DNA of 64,000 bases from Collybia mongolica (taxonomy: Eukaryota > Basidiomycota > Agaricomycetes > Agaricales > Clitocybaceae), in NCBI GenBank assembly GCA_013420905.1, contig JAAXNY010000010.1, positions 496,001 through 560,000 on the forward strand. The letters run 5' to 3'. The notes under the pieces are model-generated. The model was not told the origin of the DNA. It did not search any database and saw nothing but the letters and a program-made list of their open reading frames with translations. Below are positions 1-11,541 of this stretch, piece after piece (the stretch's first letter is position 1; every line of letters begins with the position of its first letter). A program made the position numbers and the translations under genes.

Positions 1-2801
1 AGTACGATTGGCGGTAAGATGCTATCTCGACTTAAGATGGTTTCAACTAACATCTCATATTTAGATGGGACTGGGTAAGGGCAAAGCCATGATCTACACA
101 GTTAGTATTCACAGTGACATTAGGGTCCAGAGCTGATGACCTGTGGGCCTTACCGACCCATTACTCTCACGACATATACAGCACGTATCAGCGAAGTCAA
201 CACCCGTGCATCCGTCTCCTTCAACAAAGAAACAGGCGCATTCCTGCCATTGTTGAAATTAGATGTTACTTTTGATGGATCGCGACCTCCTGGTATGATC
301 CTGAGTCTGTCAGTGACTTTGAAAGGCGCGCAAGGGAACGAGATCCGAAATCAGCAAATCCCTCTGAACGATGATTCTGGTCGAGTGGTGAAGGACGTGA
401 TTGTCTGGAAACTGGGGGGTTATGATGTCAAGCTGTGGTGGCCTGTTGGGTATGGTGAACAAAATTTATATGACGTTGATGTTGCCATGGTCAACCAGGT
501 ACGGGCGACAGTCAACTCGGGTTCAGCACATCTGACACATTGGGAATAATAGAATGGCGAGCATATTGACTCCCAGGTCAAACGTATTGGCTTTCGCACG
601 GTAGAATTGATCCAGGAACCTCTTTCTGAGGCAGACCAGTATGGCACCGGATCCACTTTCCTCTTTGAGATCAACGGGGTTCGCATGTTTGCTGGAGGTA
701 TGTCACCCGCCGCAAGTGCGTAGACCGACGTTGATTTGGTTGATCAAGGTTCGAACTGGATCCCTGCGGACAATTTCTTGACAACAATCACTGACGACCG
801 TTATCGGGCTTGGCTCACACTTCTTCGTGACGGGAATCAGAATATGGTTCGAGTCTGGGGAGGAGGCGTTTATGAGCCTGATGTTTTTTACGATATCTGC
901 GACGGTAAGTTCTGTCCAGGATTAAACCTTCCACACGTCGAGGTTCGTGACAGATCCTCTTTGATAGAACTTGGTATCCTGGTGTGGCAAGATTTTCAAT
1001 TTGCATGCGGTGTCTACCCGGCACACAGGGAGTTCGTTTCTGATGTTCGCAAAGAGGCAGAGGACAACGTGAAGCGGCTCCGACATCATGCCTCGATCGC
1101 TCTGTTCTGTGGTAACAATGAGGACTACCAAATGGTGTTACAATGGGGCGGTTCGTTCGTTCATATTCCTTCCGAAATATGATTGATCCCATTTATTTAA
1201 AATAGGCATAGACGAACTCCCGGCGCGAAAACTATATGAGGAAGTACTCCCAGATGTCGTCGCTGGATTAACTGACCCCCCGATACCTTACCATCGCGGA
1301 TCTCCCTACGGTGGCAAAGGGTGGGACACAGGTGACCCAACTATTGGCGATGTCCACCAATGGAATGTGTGGGGAGGCAAGGAGCTTCCCTACCAAGAGT
1401 ACGACAAGCTTGGGGGCCGGTTCGTCAGGTTAGTCAAGTGATCCTTATCTCAATCTATGTGGTCCATGCTGACGGTGACTATTGATAGCGAATTTGGGAT
1501 GCCTTCAATGCCAGACATGCGAACCGTCGCATATTGGATGCATGGTGCTGACAAGACTGAGTGGTACGCGCAGTCTGCCTTGATGGCTCAGCACACCCGT
1601 GCTGGTAGCTTTGAGCGGAGGTTCGCTATTGCCATGAATGAGAATTTCAGGATTACAGGTGACCTTGAGAGGTATGTTCAGTAACGATTGGTGGATCTTC
1701 ATTAGAGCTCATTGGGATTGCTACTCAGGCACGTTTTTAACACGCAAGTTATGCAATCAGAGGCCGTTGGTTATGCTTATCAAGTGTGGAGGCGAAAGTG
1801 GGGCGGGCGAGGCAAAGAATATGTAGGAACGACCACATGAATCAATGATTTAGCCTGACTGACGAAACAATCAGACTTCCGGCATTTTAGTTTGGCAACT
1901 CAATGATTGCTGGCCAGTTACCTCTTGGGCTCTTGTCGATTACTTCGTAAGTTGGCGTGTTCTCTCCCCAGTCTGCCCAAATATTGAACGTAATTCGCAT
2001 CGCAGCTCCGCCCTAAACCGTCGTATTTCACAATAGCGCGTCAACTCGCACCAGTAACAATCAATATTACCCGAACAGTTAGTCGCTGTCGTCCATTCGT
2101 GCTCACCCTCTAACAGACATCACAGGTGATCAAGAATCGTGCTAACGACAGGCCCCGGCAGGTGAAAAATGATACGCATTGGATTTCTCCTGAACATTCG
2201 CTGATGCAATCTGGAACAGCATTACGAATTTGGGGCCACCCAATCCCACGATGCCACCCTCGATGTCTGGGCTGTGAACGGGACCCTGTCTTCTCTGTCC
2301 GCCACGCTCGAGCTGCGCTTCCATGATCTTACGTCGAATTGGTCGCACAGCCAGTCTCACAACGTCATCCTCTTGCCCAATCAAGCCACTGAGCTCCTTT
2401 CCGCAATTCGATGCCCTGGGCCGCCACAAGATAACCTTACCCCACCCTCTGGGGACCCAATCTGGACATCAACATACTCCGTTGTCGCATCTGCACGTCT
2501 GATTGACTCGAATGGAAAGGTCCTGGCGAGGTTCGCTGACTGGCCACAACCTTATAGATACCTCACGATCCCTGATCCTGGGCTGGCGATCAAGGTTGAG
2601 GGTGAGATGGTAACAGTTTCTGTAGAGCACCCTATGAAGGCATTGTTCTTTGGGGTGGATGGGACTGGAGAGGAGGTGAAATGGAGTGACAATGCCCTTG
2701 ATGTCATTCCGGGAGATCCACAGACTATCACAGCGAGGGGTCTTGGTAGGAGGAAGCTTACTGTTGCCTATCTAGGGAAGGAACGTGCCTCGAGGATATG
2801 A
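1..2801 (+). CDS. beta-mannosidase, glycoside hydrolase family 2 (5' end outside window)
   Basis: Hydrolyses terminal non-reducing beta-mannose residues (EC 3.2.1.25) in mannan or N-glycan turnover. The N-terminal sugar-binding domain lies upstream of the window. Exons read by eye: 1-13, 65-74, 124-498, 553-697, 749-904, 968-1150, 1206-1428, 1489-1671, 1729-1822, 1875-1946, 2006-2077, 2126-2161, 2220-2801; frame is kept through every junction. Landmarks are WDWGPELMT near the start, GGSNWIPADNF, the acid/base motif CGNNED (Glu), the nucleophile motif SEFGMP (Glu), and LVWQLNDCWPVTSW. The Ig-like C-terminal domains end at the stop at 2801. The 10-nt exon 65-74 is needed to build WDWG. Both catalytic Glu are present, so the visible part looks functional. 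GH2 family assignment is firm; the exact substrate is inferred. Confidence 0.93.
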
Positions 2802-3366
2802 ATGGCGGGTATGGTAAGGCCGTGTTGGGTCGAATGATAACGATAAAGGCAAAAAATTTCAACGTATTGTGTAAAACATAAATGTAATGTCTATTTCGAT
2901 CGCTCCATCTACATATTCATGAGTGTAGTCTTTCGAACACCGTCAGCAAACGAGGTAGTTATAGATTGGGTGGCAAGGCTACGAGGTTAGAATAATAAGT
3001 CAGGGGGGAAAAGGGCAGCAATGCCAGCTAACCCACATACAATCCTTCTTGGTTTGTGCGGGGGGATATGACAAAGTTTTCCTTGTTAAGACAATGATAT
3101 GGTACAATGTATATGGAAATTAGGGGGTTTCTGCAGAATCGATACAAGAACGATTTACCGCGCACTCGTGAAATTCGAATCTGCAAGTCATTAATTTTTA
3201 AGTCAAAGATATTAAGATGAAAGGTTAAAATATGTGGTGTAAGATAGAAGGGCTGGATATCGGCTTGATGAGGTCGGTTGAGACCATTTGTCACAAGCGT
3301 GCAGTACTTGTGGATGGCCCATACGGGTTCGGTAGTTCTGTTTTACGACAGACGCGTTTATTCTTC
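2802..3366. other. intergenic, 3' flanks of convergent genes
   Basis: This 565-bp stretch separates the beta-mannosidase stop from the stop of the minus-strand gene at 3367. It is AT-rich with no convincing coding sequence. Expected to hold the two 3' UTRs; nothing else seen. Confidence 0.5.
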
Positions 3367-3816
3367 TTAGATTTGACTGAGGAGAACACAGGTTATTAAA
3401 TATGCGAGAAGCGCGTCGACCTTGTCATAACAAGTCTCACCTCTGACTCTGTCATGCCGCCGCGTTTCCACTTGCATGGTTACAGGCGCTGTGGGTATCA
3501 ACACCTTTCCCTTCCTTTCGTGAAGCCTAATACCCCCACAGTTCTCGCAAGTGTGACAAACACCGCTCCCACCCTTGCACCCGCCAAGCTTGTTGAACCA
3601 GTACTGGTTCCTGAGCTCTACAATCATAGGTGACTGAACAACGTCGGGGCGTACAGCGTGTTTGTCCATGGCACGTTCAAAAGTGATAACGGCGTCATCG
3701 ATGGAGTTCATGTCGAGTCCTGCAATGCGCATATACGCGGAAAAGACATTTGGGACCGTTATAGGTGTTTCTTGTTTAAGGAGGTCGATAACGGCTTGTT
3801 CAATATTGCTGAGCAT
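3367..3816 (-). CDS. hypothetical protein, 149 aa, small Cys cluster
   Basis: An uninterrupted 149-codon reading frame, not recognised. The N-terminal half is helical-looking (MLSNIEQAVIDLL) with no signal peptide. Residues about 78-93 hold a Gly/Cys segment with four cysteines (CKGGSGVCHTCENC), spaced closely enough to bind a metal. This is followed by a basic stretch (RLHERKGKV) and a hydrophobic C-terminus (LLAYLITCVLLSQI). Natural codon use and the length argue for a real gene; the lack of any introns in an intron-dense neighbourhood argues for caution. It is convergent with the beta-mannosidase gene. No function can be assigned. Confidence 0.5.
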   Translation of the reverse strand: MLSNIEQAVIDLLKQETPITVPNVFSAYMRIAGLDMNSIDDAVITFERAMDKHAVRPDVVQSPMIVELRNQYWFNKLGGCKGGSGVCHTCENCGGIRLHERKGKVLIPTAPVTMQVETRRHDRVRGETCYDKVDALLAYLITCVLLSQI

Positions 3817-4698
3817 GGCGGTGGGTGGCAGTGGCGATTAGAAGATCTCTAAGTATAATTAGGGCCTAGATAAGCATGTATTGGACCTTGAGGACCACCC
3901 CAGTCTGGCTGCATGTCAGTGATTCACGTTCGCTCGATGAAATATTGTTTACTTTCGCTTAGAAATTACGTACGCAATGGCTCGCAAATTGCCGAAATAT
4001 TTAGGACCGCAGCGTCTAAACTCAAATGCCTTGTTCCAACCATGAAGGCGGTCGTGCCATTGGGTTCGTCTTGTCGAAGCATTATAACGTTTGTATAACT
4101 CTGAGCCCCCGAAAACTGCAAGAATGCGGTAATGCGGCCATTCTAGCTACAATAACACAAAAACCGTTGTTGTAACTGCGATCATCAGGAGTTCTGGACT
4201 AGGTTCGATTTCATCGCGGAGGAATGGGACAGTATGTCCTTATAACTCATTCTTTGAAACGTGAAGCCTGGAAGGCCAACCCGACACTTTAGATATCGAC
4301 TCCCAAGAGTTTCTTGGCAACCAAGGATGGTACAAATCTCGGGGAACCACCCACATAGCTACACAAGACTTGCAATGTGCCACCGCTCCGTGCCGTTTCT
4401 CCTTCAAGGAAGAACTTTGAAACACCTTCTGTTGTAACAGTATGTTTTCCAAGAACATTATCTCCATGATATCGCGCCCAGGAGGGCCAGAACTGGTCCA
4501 GGACAACGGTAGGATAGCAAACATGACCAAATACATAGTGTGGTTACCACTGGAAAAACGTCCTTGCTCTCTCCCTCTTCGGTCTGTTTCTCTGTCGTTC
4601 GTCCGTTTTCAGCACGGGTTGCTCTTCTGCTTGCGCCCTTCCCGGCGTATTCTTATACATTCGTTTGACCTTCACGATCTCGGTCGCCTATACCCACT

Positions 4699-5727
4699 AT
4701 GCGCTACGCGTCGGAGAAATATTTCTTTTTGCTTGTTTTGCTGCTATCGAGCGCATGCATCGGACTGGTGTCTGCGATTAACTGTGCAGGCACAGACGAC
4801 GATGGATCCCCCTTGACTGGATCGGGCACCTCGGGAACTTTCGTTACATGTTCTTATCAAAAGGCCGGCTTGTGCACATATTTTCCTTCGGTGAGTCTCC
4901 TCCAGTGAACGTTTTATATCTTACTTAAATGTATTTATAGGATGGCTCGTTTTCGTCAGGATCGAGTACATGTCCACCGGGTCTACCTCAGGGGAATGGA
5001 GGTGGAGGAGCAGTCACGTATGTCCTGACCTAATTGTAATTCATCCAGCTATCAGACGCTAAAGCATGGTGGCAGTACCCGTCCGCCTGTGGTTACTACG
5101 ACTCGAAGGCCCCCACCAGTAGTCACGACCACCAGAAGGCCCCCACCGCCACCACCACCACCACCACCACCCCCTCCTCCTCCTCCACCTCCACCACCAC
5201 CACCACCGCCGCCGCCGCCGCCTCCTCGCCCTACTCCTCCACCACCACCTCCCCCTCGCCCTACTCCTCCACCACCACCTCCCCCTCGTCCTACTCCTCC
5301 CCCTCCTCCACCACCGCCACCGCCACCTCCACCTCCCCCACCACCATCACCACCTCCACCTCCACCCCCGTCATCTCCACCAGTGACCACATCGCCCCTA
5401 GAAACCACGACGTCAAGTGAAATAGAGCTTCCGCCAGTTGTCACATCCTCGTCCGTAATTGTGTCGGAGCCCTCATCAGTGGTCACTACTTCTGCGACAA
5501 CATCAGAACTTCCACAAGTGGTCACTTTTGCACCGGAAACGACGACAGAACCTCCGCCATTGCTTACGCAGTCGCCGGTTACAACAACAGCGATCACCAG
5601 CACGGATGTTCCTGCCCCGCCTCAAGATTCGTCGGCGGCCTACTTCACGTCATCCTCACCCATAATAATCACTGCGATTGCAGTTTTCATCGTGGGCGGG
5701 ATTACGGGGCTTCCAAACCTTCTCTGA
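4699..5727 (+). CDS. secreted/cell-surface proline-rich protein
   Basis: Probable cell-wall or surface mucin-like protein. Exon 1 (4699-4890) encodes a signal peptide (residues 1-26, hydrophobic core FFLLVLLLSSACIGLVSA). A short Cys-containing domain follows (INCAGTDDDGSPLTG, then CSYQKAGLCTYFPS), completed by exon 2 from 4941 (STCPPGLPQGNGGGGA). Exon 3 (from about 5049) encodes a tract of about 75 residues that is almost pure proline, then a Ser/Thr-rich region with repeated VTTS-type blocks. It ends in a C-terminal hydrophobic segment (IIITAIAVFIVGGITG) that could be a GPI-anchor signal or membrane anchor. The second intron is only 31 nt if the donor is at 5018, so an upstream donor near 5000 may be used instead. 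Function unknown; architecture is typical of fungal wall proteins. Confidence 0.72.
5140..5375 (+). repeat. CCN/CCA microsatellite encoding polyproline
   Basis: Degenerate CCA/CCT/CCG/CCC triplet array inside the proline-rich gene, with three near-identical segments that insert an Arg-Pro-Thr triplet (about 5221-5300). Likely length-polymorphic between strains. Confidence 0.85.
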
Positions 5728-6749
5728 TGCTGGTTGGCTATCCATTTCTTACTTCAAACTGGGTGTTAGATGTATCTAGCATTTTATGGGCGGAACGTGC
5801 TAAAACACTGTTCAAGATTTCCACATATACCTCATCTGCTGTGATTTTAGGTGCATTGCTTATAGGAAGTTCACGGAACAAGTAAAATGAGATCGATACC
5901 ATACGTTCCGAATATCAAAATTTACATTGAAATGACAAGCGCCCACGACCAAGGTACCAGGCTGCGAACGTGGAACACATCAGGTACCGCGTGATTATGC
6001 GATGAGAATGAGGGCGAATTTTTGAGGCACATATGTAGAACAAGCGTCAAGTTTGAATTCCTCCACTGATGAACTTGCCCTGTTTCACAGAAGAACACAA
6101 ACATCGGTCACATTCTGGTGCCGGAACGCCCAACAGATACCTTGTCAAGTGTTGAGGGATCGTGCACGATACACCAAGAGTCGAATGAGAAAGCTAATTC
6201 CACTTAATTTCAGAGTATTGAGGACGTTTTCTACATTCAAATTACAGGGTGGCAGTTTGGTATGCTTGCGGCATAATACTTCGAGGGCGCTAATACCGAC
6301 GCCGCAGGGATGCCCCGCTGTCGTAAACCCGAGATACGACAGACTGACACGAAGTCATCGGGATTTCCACATGCCTACGGACCCTTGGAGAGCAGAACTT
6401 TTTTCCTAGCCAGGATCTCCACATAGTGACTTTCCTAGGCTCTAGAATGCCTTGTGTTATCGTATGACTCGCAGCTTCAATTTGAAATAGCTAACTAGTG
6501 GTCTCTGGCACTTCATTCACCAAAATTTTAATCAGGTCTTGAATCGACGAGACCTGAATCACGGATATTCGGTACTTCCGTTAACTTCCCCTTGTCAGTT
6601 GTTCGGAGACTCGGGGTTCTTGGTTCCTGGTGGTTCCTCTCTCGTCACCTTGTAACTGGAACTCGCTTCGTCAGGCATAAAATGCGGGGGAGTATTCCAG
6701 GTCGGTATTAAAACACACTCCACACACTCCCTTCTAACTTATCATTACT
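5728..6749. other. intergenic region upstream of DUF2235 gene 1
   Basis: About 1 kb with no supported gene; short open frames on both strands lack coding character. The last 60 bases hold the promoter and leader of the DUF2235 gene: a TATA-like tattaaaac near 6705 and a leader ending ctaacttatcattact just before the ATG. Confidence 0.5.
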
Positions 6750-8184
6750 ATGAGGCGTATGATCATTGCTTGCGATGGAACTGGACAATCGGCATCCAGA
6801 GAGATCAAGCCTACCACCAACGTCATTCGCTTCTGCCATGCACTCTACCCCGATTTCTCCGCTACCTCTGAAAACAAAGTTCCTGCCCAGCAAATGATTT
6901 TCTACCAATCCGGTGTTGGCACTGCAGCTGGAGGGATCATCCATGATGCTTACGCAGGTGATTAGGACTGTTTCCTTGTATTATAGCACATATTGATGAT
7001 GTTATACCTATAGAGGGAACGGGACTTGGCATCGATGACAATGTCCTCGACGCGTACACGTTCATCATGAATAACTACGTTTCAGGAGACGAGCTCTATA
7101 TTTTCGGATTCTCTCGTGGGGCGTTTACTGCCCGCGTGCTCGTTGGTCTTATCGTCAAACTGGGCATCTTCAAAACCACCTACTTGTCTGACTTCAAGAA
7201 GGCTTTCAAGGCTTATCGCACCAGCGAGGCAGAATGGAAAGAATACCTAGAATCTTTCCATAAGGAATTGGAGAGAGACTACAACACTGAAAAGCCCCCA
7301 CGGACCCAAAAGGCTACAATCCAGGTAGTTGGCTGCTGGGACACCGTAGGGAGTGTGGGATTGCCTGTTATTCAACCTGTGGTCAGTTGGTTCTCGGGGT
7401 CATCCGGGGTCTACGACCCAGGTCTCCTGGGCGGTTTATCTTCTACATGCTTTGCAGAAGTCCAACATGCGTTTCATGCATTGGCGCTTGACGAATACCG
7501 ACGCCCTTTCTCCCCTACCCTGTGGTACCTACCAAAAACCTCCAATAGTCAGTGTTTTTCCCCTTTACTTTTTCTCTGGTCTCATGACGGTTTGGGTGCA
7601 TAGCCGAACTCGAACAATGTTGGTTCCCCGGTGCGCATAGTGATGTCGGCGGGGGCTACGCAGACACAGCACTGTCTGATATGGCGTTGGCGTGGATGAT
7701 CGACCGCTGCTCCCCATACCTCACCTTTGACGAGAAAGAGCTCCATAACATCTCCTACCTCCATCGAAACCCAAAGCCCAAAATCAAGCCCACTCCGAAA
7801 GACGAAGAATATTACGATGAAAACTTTCAGGGATGGAGTAAAGGTCTTTTGCATGACTCCTATACAAAGAGCTCGTATACCGTCAAAGCACACGGTTGGA
7901 GATATCGAAGGCCCGGGGAATATGGGGACAGGGAAGGAGCGGACGGTCATTCAGCTGACACATACGAAGTGATGCATGCGTGTGTCAGAGAGCGGTGGAA
8001 TGCTCGAGATAAACGTGAACCCAAATGGAAACCAGAGTCGCTGGACGGGTTTGTGCCGAGGGAGAAGGCGCCTGGAAAGTGGGAGTGGTTCAAGGCAGGG
8101 AAGTGGGGGGGACCAGATATTATTATCGAAGAAGCTCCCATTAAGAAGGGGAGTTTTGAGGCTCAACTCAAGAACGGTTCATGA
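6750..8184 (+). CDS. DUF2235 alpha/beta-hydrolase (T6SS Tle1-like phospholipase domain), copy 1
   Basis: Three exons (6750-6957, 7014-7547, 7604-8184) give 440 aa. The protein opens with RRMIIACDGTGQS, the Asp-rich start strand of DUF2235. It has the nucleophile elbow GFSRGAFTAR (catalytic Ser), CWDTVGSVG, and the late GAHSDVGGGYAD motif with the putative catalytic His. These define the DUF2235 family, whose bacterial members (Tle1) are phospholipases; the fungal substrate is not known. There is no signal peptide or membrane segment. The C-terminal third is charged and ends in KGSFEAQLKNGS. The start is fixed by a strong context and by identity with the paralogue downstream, which shares all intron positions. 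Confidence 0.9.
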
Positions 8185-9665
8185 TTGGGTTCGGCCTCGG
8201 ACCATTAGGAAGAGAGGAAGTTTCGACAAGTATTTTTTTTTAGTAGTACCTCCGGTCGGACTCTGCCCAATACCGTTAATGCAATACCTCGTGAACCTTG
8301 TAAGGAACATGGAAAGCACAAGCGAAAATGACATGCTATTATTCTCGAAAGCTTCCGAATTCGTTGATAGCTTGAGCTAGAATAATCGACGCCGGTTTCT
8401 AATCCGCGTTGTATGTAGGACCATCCGATCGGTCAGATTGACCGCACCCTCCCATAGAATCTTCATGACGAGTTACGAGGCGGCCTTATCATCGAGCGTT
8501 GGGCTTATAAAAATTGGCGAGCAAGTCTATGCGCGATTATCAGGCGTGGATCGACGAAGAATTTCCCACCGCCGTAGTATTGCACAACAAGCGCCAGCAG
8601 GACATGGCAAGCACGGTAGGTATAAGCCTCGTACATAGAAATAGGCCTGAGGTAAAGTGTGCGACGGTCGCTCGTCACGGTCACCTTCGGGACGGTTTCC
8701 GGCGCCGGGAGTTTCAGCATATAAATTGTCGGTGTAAAATTCAATATGCTTTGACCTTGCAATTGAAATACGGGGTTTCATGCATACGGTATGGCCTCTA
8801 AGTATTGTTGATGTTGTTTACATTGTAAAAGCGGCATCACTCGGTATCATCATTGTCGGAACTCGGATGTATCTGTTCCGTGATGTAATCACCGGCGGCC
8901 ATTCCTCAACGGTTCATGCATCATGGCCCATCAGCGCTGGTGAGTCTGAGTTGCTGCATGGTTAGCTTCCCTGATTTACGGCTTCTCCATAATCAGGAAA
9001 ACCCCAGCACTGACTCCGACGTTTCATTTCTGACATTCAACCTGTCAAGGATCATCGAGATCAAGCTGAAGTCAACTCTATTTGTCGTTGACGACTCAAA
9101 GCAGCTTTTTATATACGAGTTACAGGGCGCTGCGTTTGGGTGCACTCAATGGGAACGATAGCGCCTGTGGGACCGCCCAGGTTCTCAAACATGCCGATCA
9201 TGTCTGCGGGTACCGTTCTTCGGAAGCGCGTATCTATATTGACATTTCATCTCTCGTGAACTTGAAGAACAACAGCTTATCTTGACACATGGATTGCTGC
9301 CACGCGTCGGCCCTTACAAAGGGAGCGATAGGTACTTGGTGCTTTTTTGAGGCTCAACAACATTTTGGTATGTGTTTCTCGTGAAATGATAATATTGTGC
9401 AACTGACCAGTGACGCCTAACGCCTTTCACGCTTCAAATAGACTGACAGCCTCTTGGACTCGCAACAGCGGGGAAGTTGTGTTACGGCTCTTCGATGTGC
9501 CCGTTGCATTCCGCACATCACTTATTCGGGGCCCAGGGTCCTTGACAATTTTCTCTGTCGCCGTGTACTCGAAATGAAGTTCTCTTTTTGGAATAAAAAG
9601 GCGGAGAGTCTGTGAGTTTGTTATTAATATATACTCGACACCTTTCCCACTAACTTATCACTACG
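8185..9665. other. spacer between the DUF2235 paralogues
   Basis: About 1.5 kb with no intact gene. Plus-strand bases about 8514-8610 read as a coding-like fragment (DYQAWIDEEFPTAVV) that soon runs into stops, possibly a relic exon of an unrecognised gene. The last 60 bases repeat the leader of copy 1 (ccactaacttatcactac before the ATG). Confidence 0.4.
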
Positions 9666-11081
9666 ATGAGACGTATTATTGTTGCTTGCGATGGAACTGG
9701 TCAGTCCGCGTCCAGGGATATCAAGCCGACTACCAACGTCATCCGTTTCTGCCATGCGCTCTCCACTGATTTCAACTCTACCCCCACTAACCCGAAACCG
9801 TCTCAGCAAATCCTTTTCTATCAATCTGGTGTTGGCACCGCAGCTGGTGGGATCATTCATGACGCTTATGCAGGTAGTTAGGGTTATTTCCTTGCACTGC
9901 ATCATATTTCAATGATATACTTATAGAGGGAACGGGACTTGGCATTGATGATAATGTCCTCGACGCGTACACGTTCATTATGAACAACTACATCGCAGGA
10001 GACGAGCTCTACATTTTCGGGTTCTCTCGCGGAGCTTTCACTGCCCGCGTGCTCGCTAGTCTTATTATCAAATTGGGCATTTTCAGGACCACTTATTTGT
10101 CCGACTTCAAGGAAGCTTTCAAGGCTTATCGTACGAGCGTGAAATCTTGGGACGAGCACCTGAAGAAACTTCAGGTTGATATTGAACACGATCTCTCCAC
10201 TAAACGAGTTGCGCGGACCCAAAAGGCTATTATTAAGGTCGTGGGCTGCTGGGACACTGTAGGGAGTGTGGGCTTGCCCGTCGTTCAACCTGTATTCGGA
10301 TTCTTTTCGGGGTCTTCTGGAGTGTATGACCCGAGTCTCCTGGGCGACTCATCCTCTCCGGCATGCTTTGCACAAATCCAAAATGCATTCCATGCGCTAG
10401 CACTTGACGAATACCGACGTCCTTTCTCCCCCACGCTATGGTACCTACCGGACTCTTCCCAAAGTCAGTGCTCATCGTCCTATATTTTAATTTTCTGATG
10501 TGCCATGCATAGCCAATCTCGAACAGTGCTGGTTCCCAGGTGTGCATAGCAACGTTGGTGGTGGCTACGCGGACTCAGCGCTGGCTGATTTGGCGCTGGC
10601 GTGGATGATTGACCGCTGCTCCCCCTTCCTCTCTTTCGACCCGAAGGAACTGGATTACATTTCTCACCTCCATCGAAACCCCAAACCTACCTCACGCCCG
10701 GAAAACGAGGGCAAATACGACAAGGTATATAAGGGATGGGCCAAAGGCCGCCTGTACGACTCCTACGGGGACAGCTTGTATACCGTTCAAGCCCAGGGAT
10801 GGAGATACCGGAGACCGGGGGAGTATGGGGCCAAGGAAGGAGGGGACGGTTATTCGGTGGGCACTGAGGAAGTGATACACGTGAGTGTCAGAGAGCGGTG
10901 GAATTCCAGGGAGGAGCTTAGGTGGAAGCCGGAGTCGTTGAGTGGGTTTGAGCCGAGGCGGAAGGCGTCGGGAGGGTGGGAGTGGTTCAAGGCGGGGAAG
11001 AGGGGCAAGTCTGATGTGGTTATTCAGGAGGCCCCGATCGAGGAGGGGAGTTTCGAGGATATACTCAGGGATGGTCCGTGA
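9666..11081 (+). CDS. DUF2235 alpha/beta-hydrolase, copy 2
   Basis: Tandem paralogue of the gene at 6750. Exons 9666-9873, 9927-10463 and 10513-11081 give 437 aa. Exon 1 is the same length as in copy 1 (208 nt), exon 2 is three nt longer, and both intron phases match, so the pair arose by local duplication. It retains CDGTGQS, GFSRGAFTAR, CWDTVGSVG and GVHSNVGGGYAD, so all candidate catalytic residues are kept. It diverges most in the loop after KAFKAYRT and at the C-terminus (EEGSFEDILRDGP). Probably a cytosolic lipase or esterase of unknown substrate. The nearly identical leader just before the ATG suggests shared regulation with copy 1. Confidence 0.9.
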
Positions 11082-11541
11082 TGGATTTTAGTCTTGAAGG
11101 GAGAAAAACTCGGGCGAGGAATAATACGAAATTTAGTGATAATGTATAATAGAATGCTATACTATACAATGCATAGATCGTGGGTGCCAATTTCTGTATT
11201 TTCCTTTTTCGGGCGGGCGAGACAGCGATTTTCTGCCTTTGGTTGCTCGCAGTTTTACATTTACAGGTGTTTCGAGGGTCCAGTGAATATCCTTGGGGAG
11301 AACAACGAGACAATAAAGAAGCTCTCAGAGTGTGTTGGCCCATTTCGCGCAAGTAACGCGACGTGTCGTGCCATCCATGTTTCAGTCCTCATCGCAGCCA
11401 ATTCGTCCCTCACTTTTAGAGCATTGGAAACCTGAGGCTTGACTTCCCAACCGGGTCTTCGCGTAGTCACGTGAGTACACTTAACCCAATTCCAGCGTAA
11501 ACGCGTTGATCTCTATCACACATCTTCTCCAGCCTCAAAAA
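11082..11541. other. intergenic between DUF2235 copy 2 and thymidylate synthase
   Basis: About 460 bp; no coding sequence supported. Expected to contain the DUF2235 3' UTR and the promoter of the thymidylate synthase gene. The pyrimidine-rich stretch just before the ATG at 11542 is typical of basidiomycete promoters. Confidence 0.45.

Noticed and set aside
4240..4536. 98-codon minus-strand frame
   Set aside because: No motif, poor context, and overlaps the promoter of the proline-rich gene; not supported.
5052..5603. Minus-strand polyglycine reading frame
   Set aside because: It is the complement of the CCN microsatellite of the proline-rich gene; no start context or other domain.
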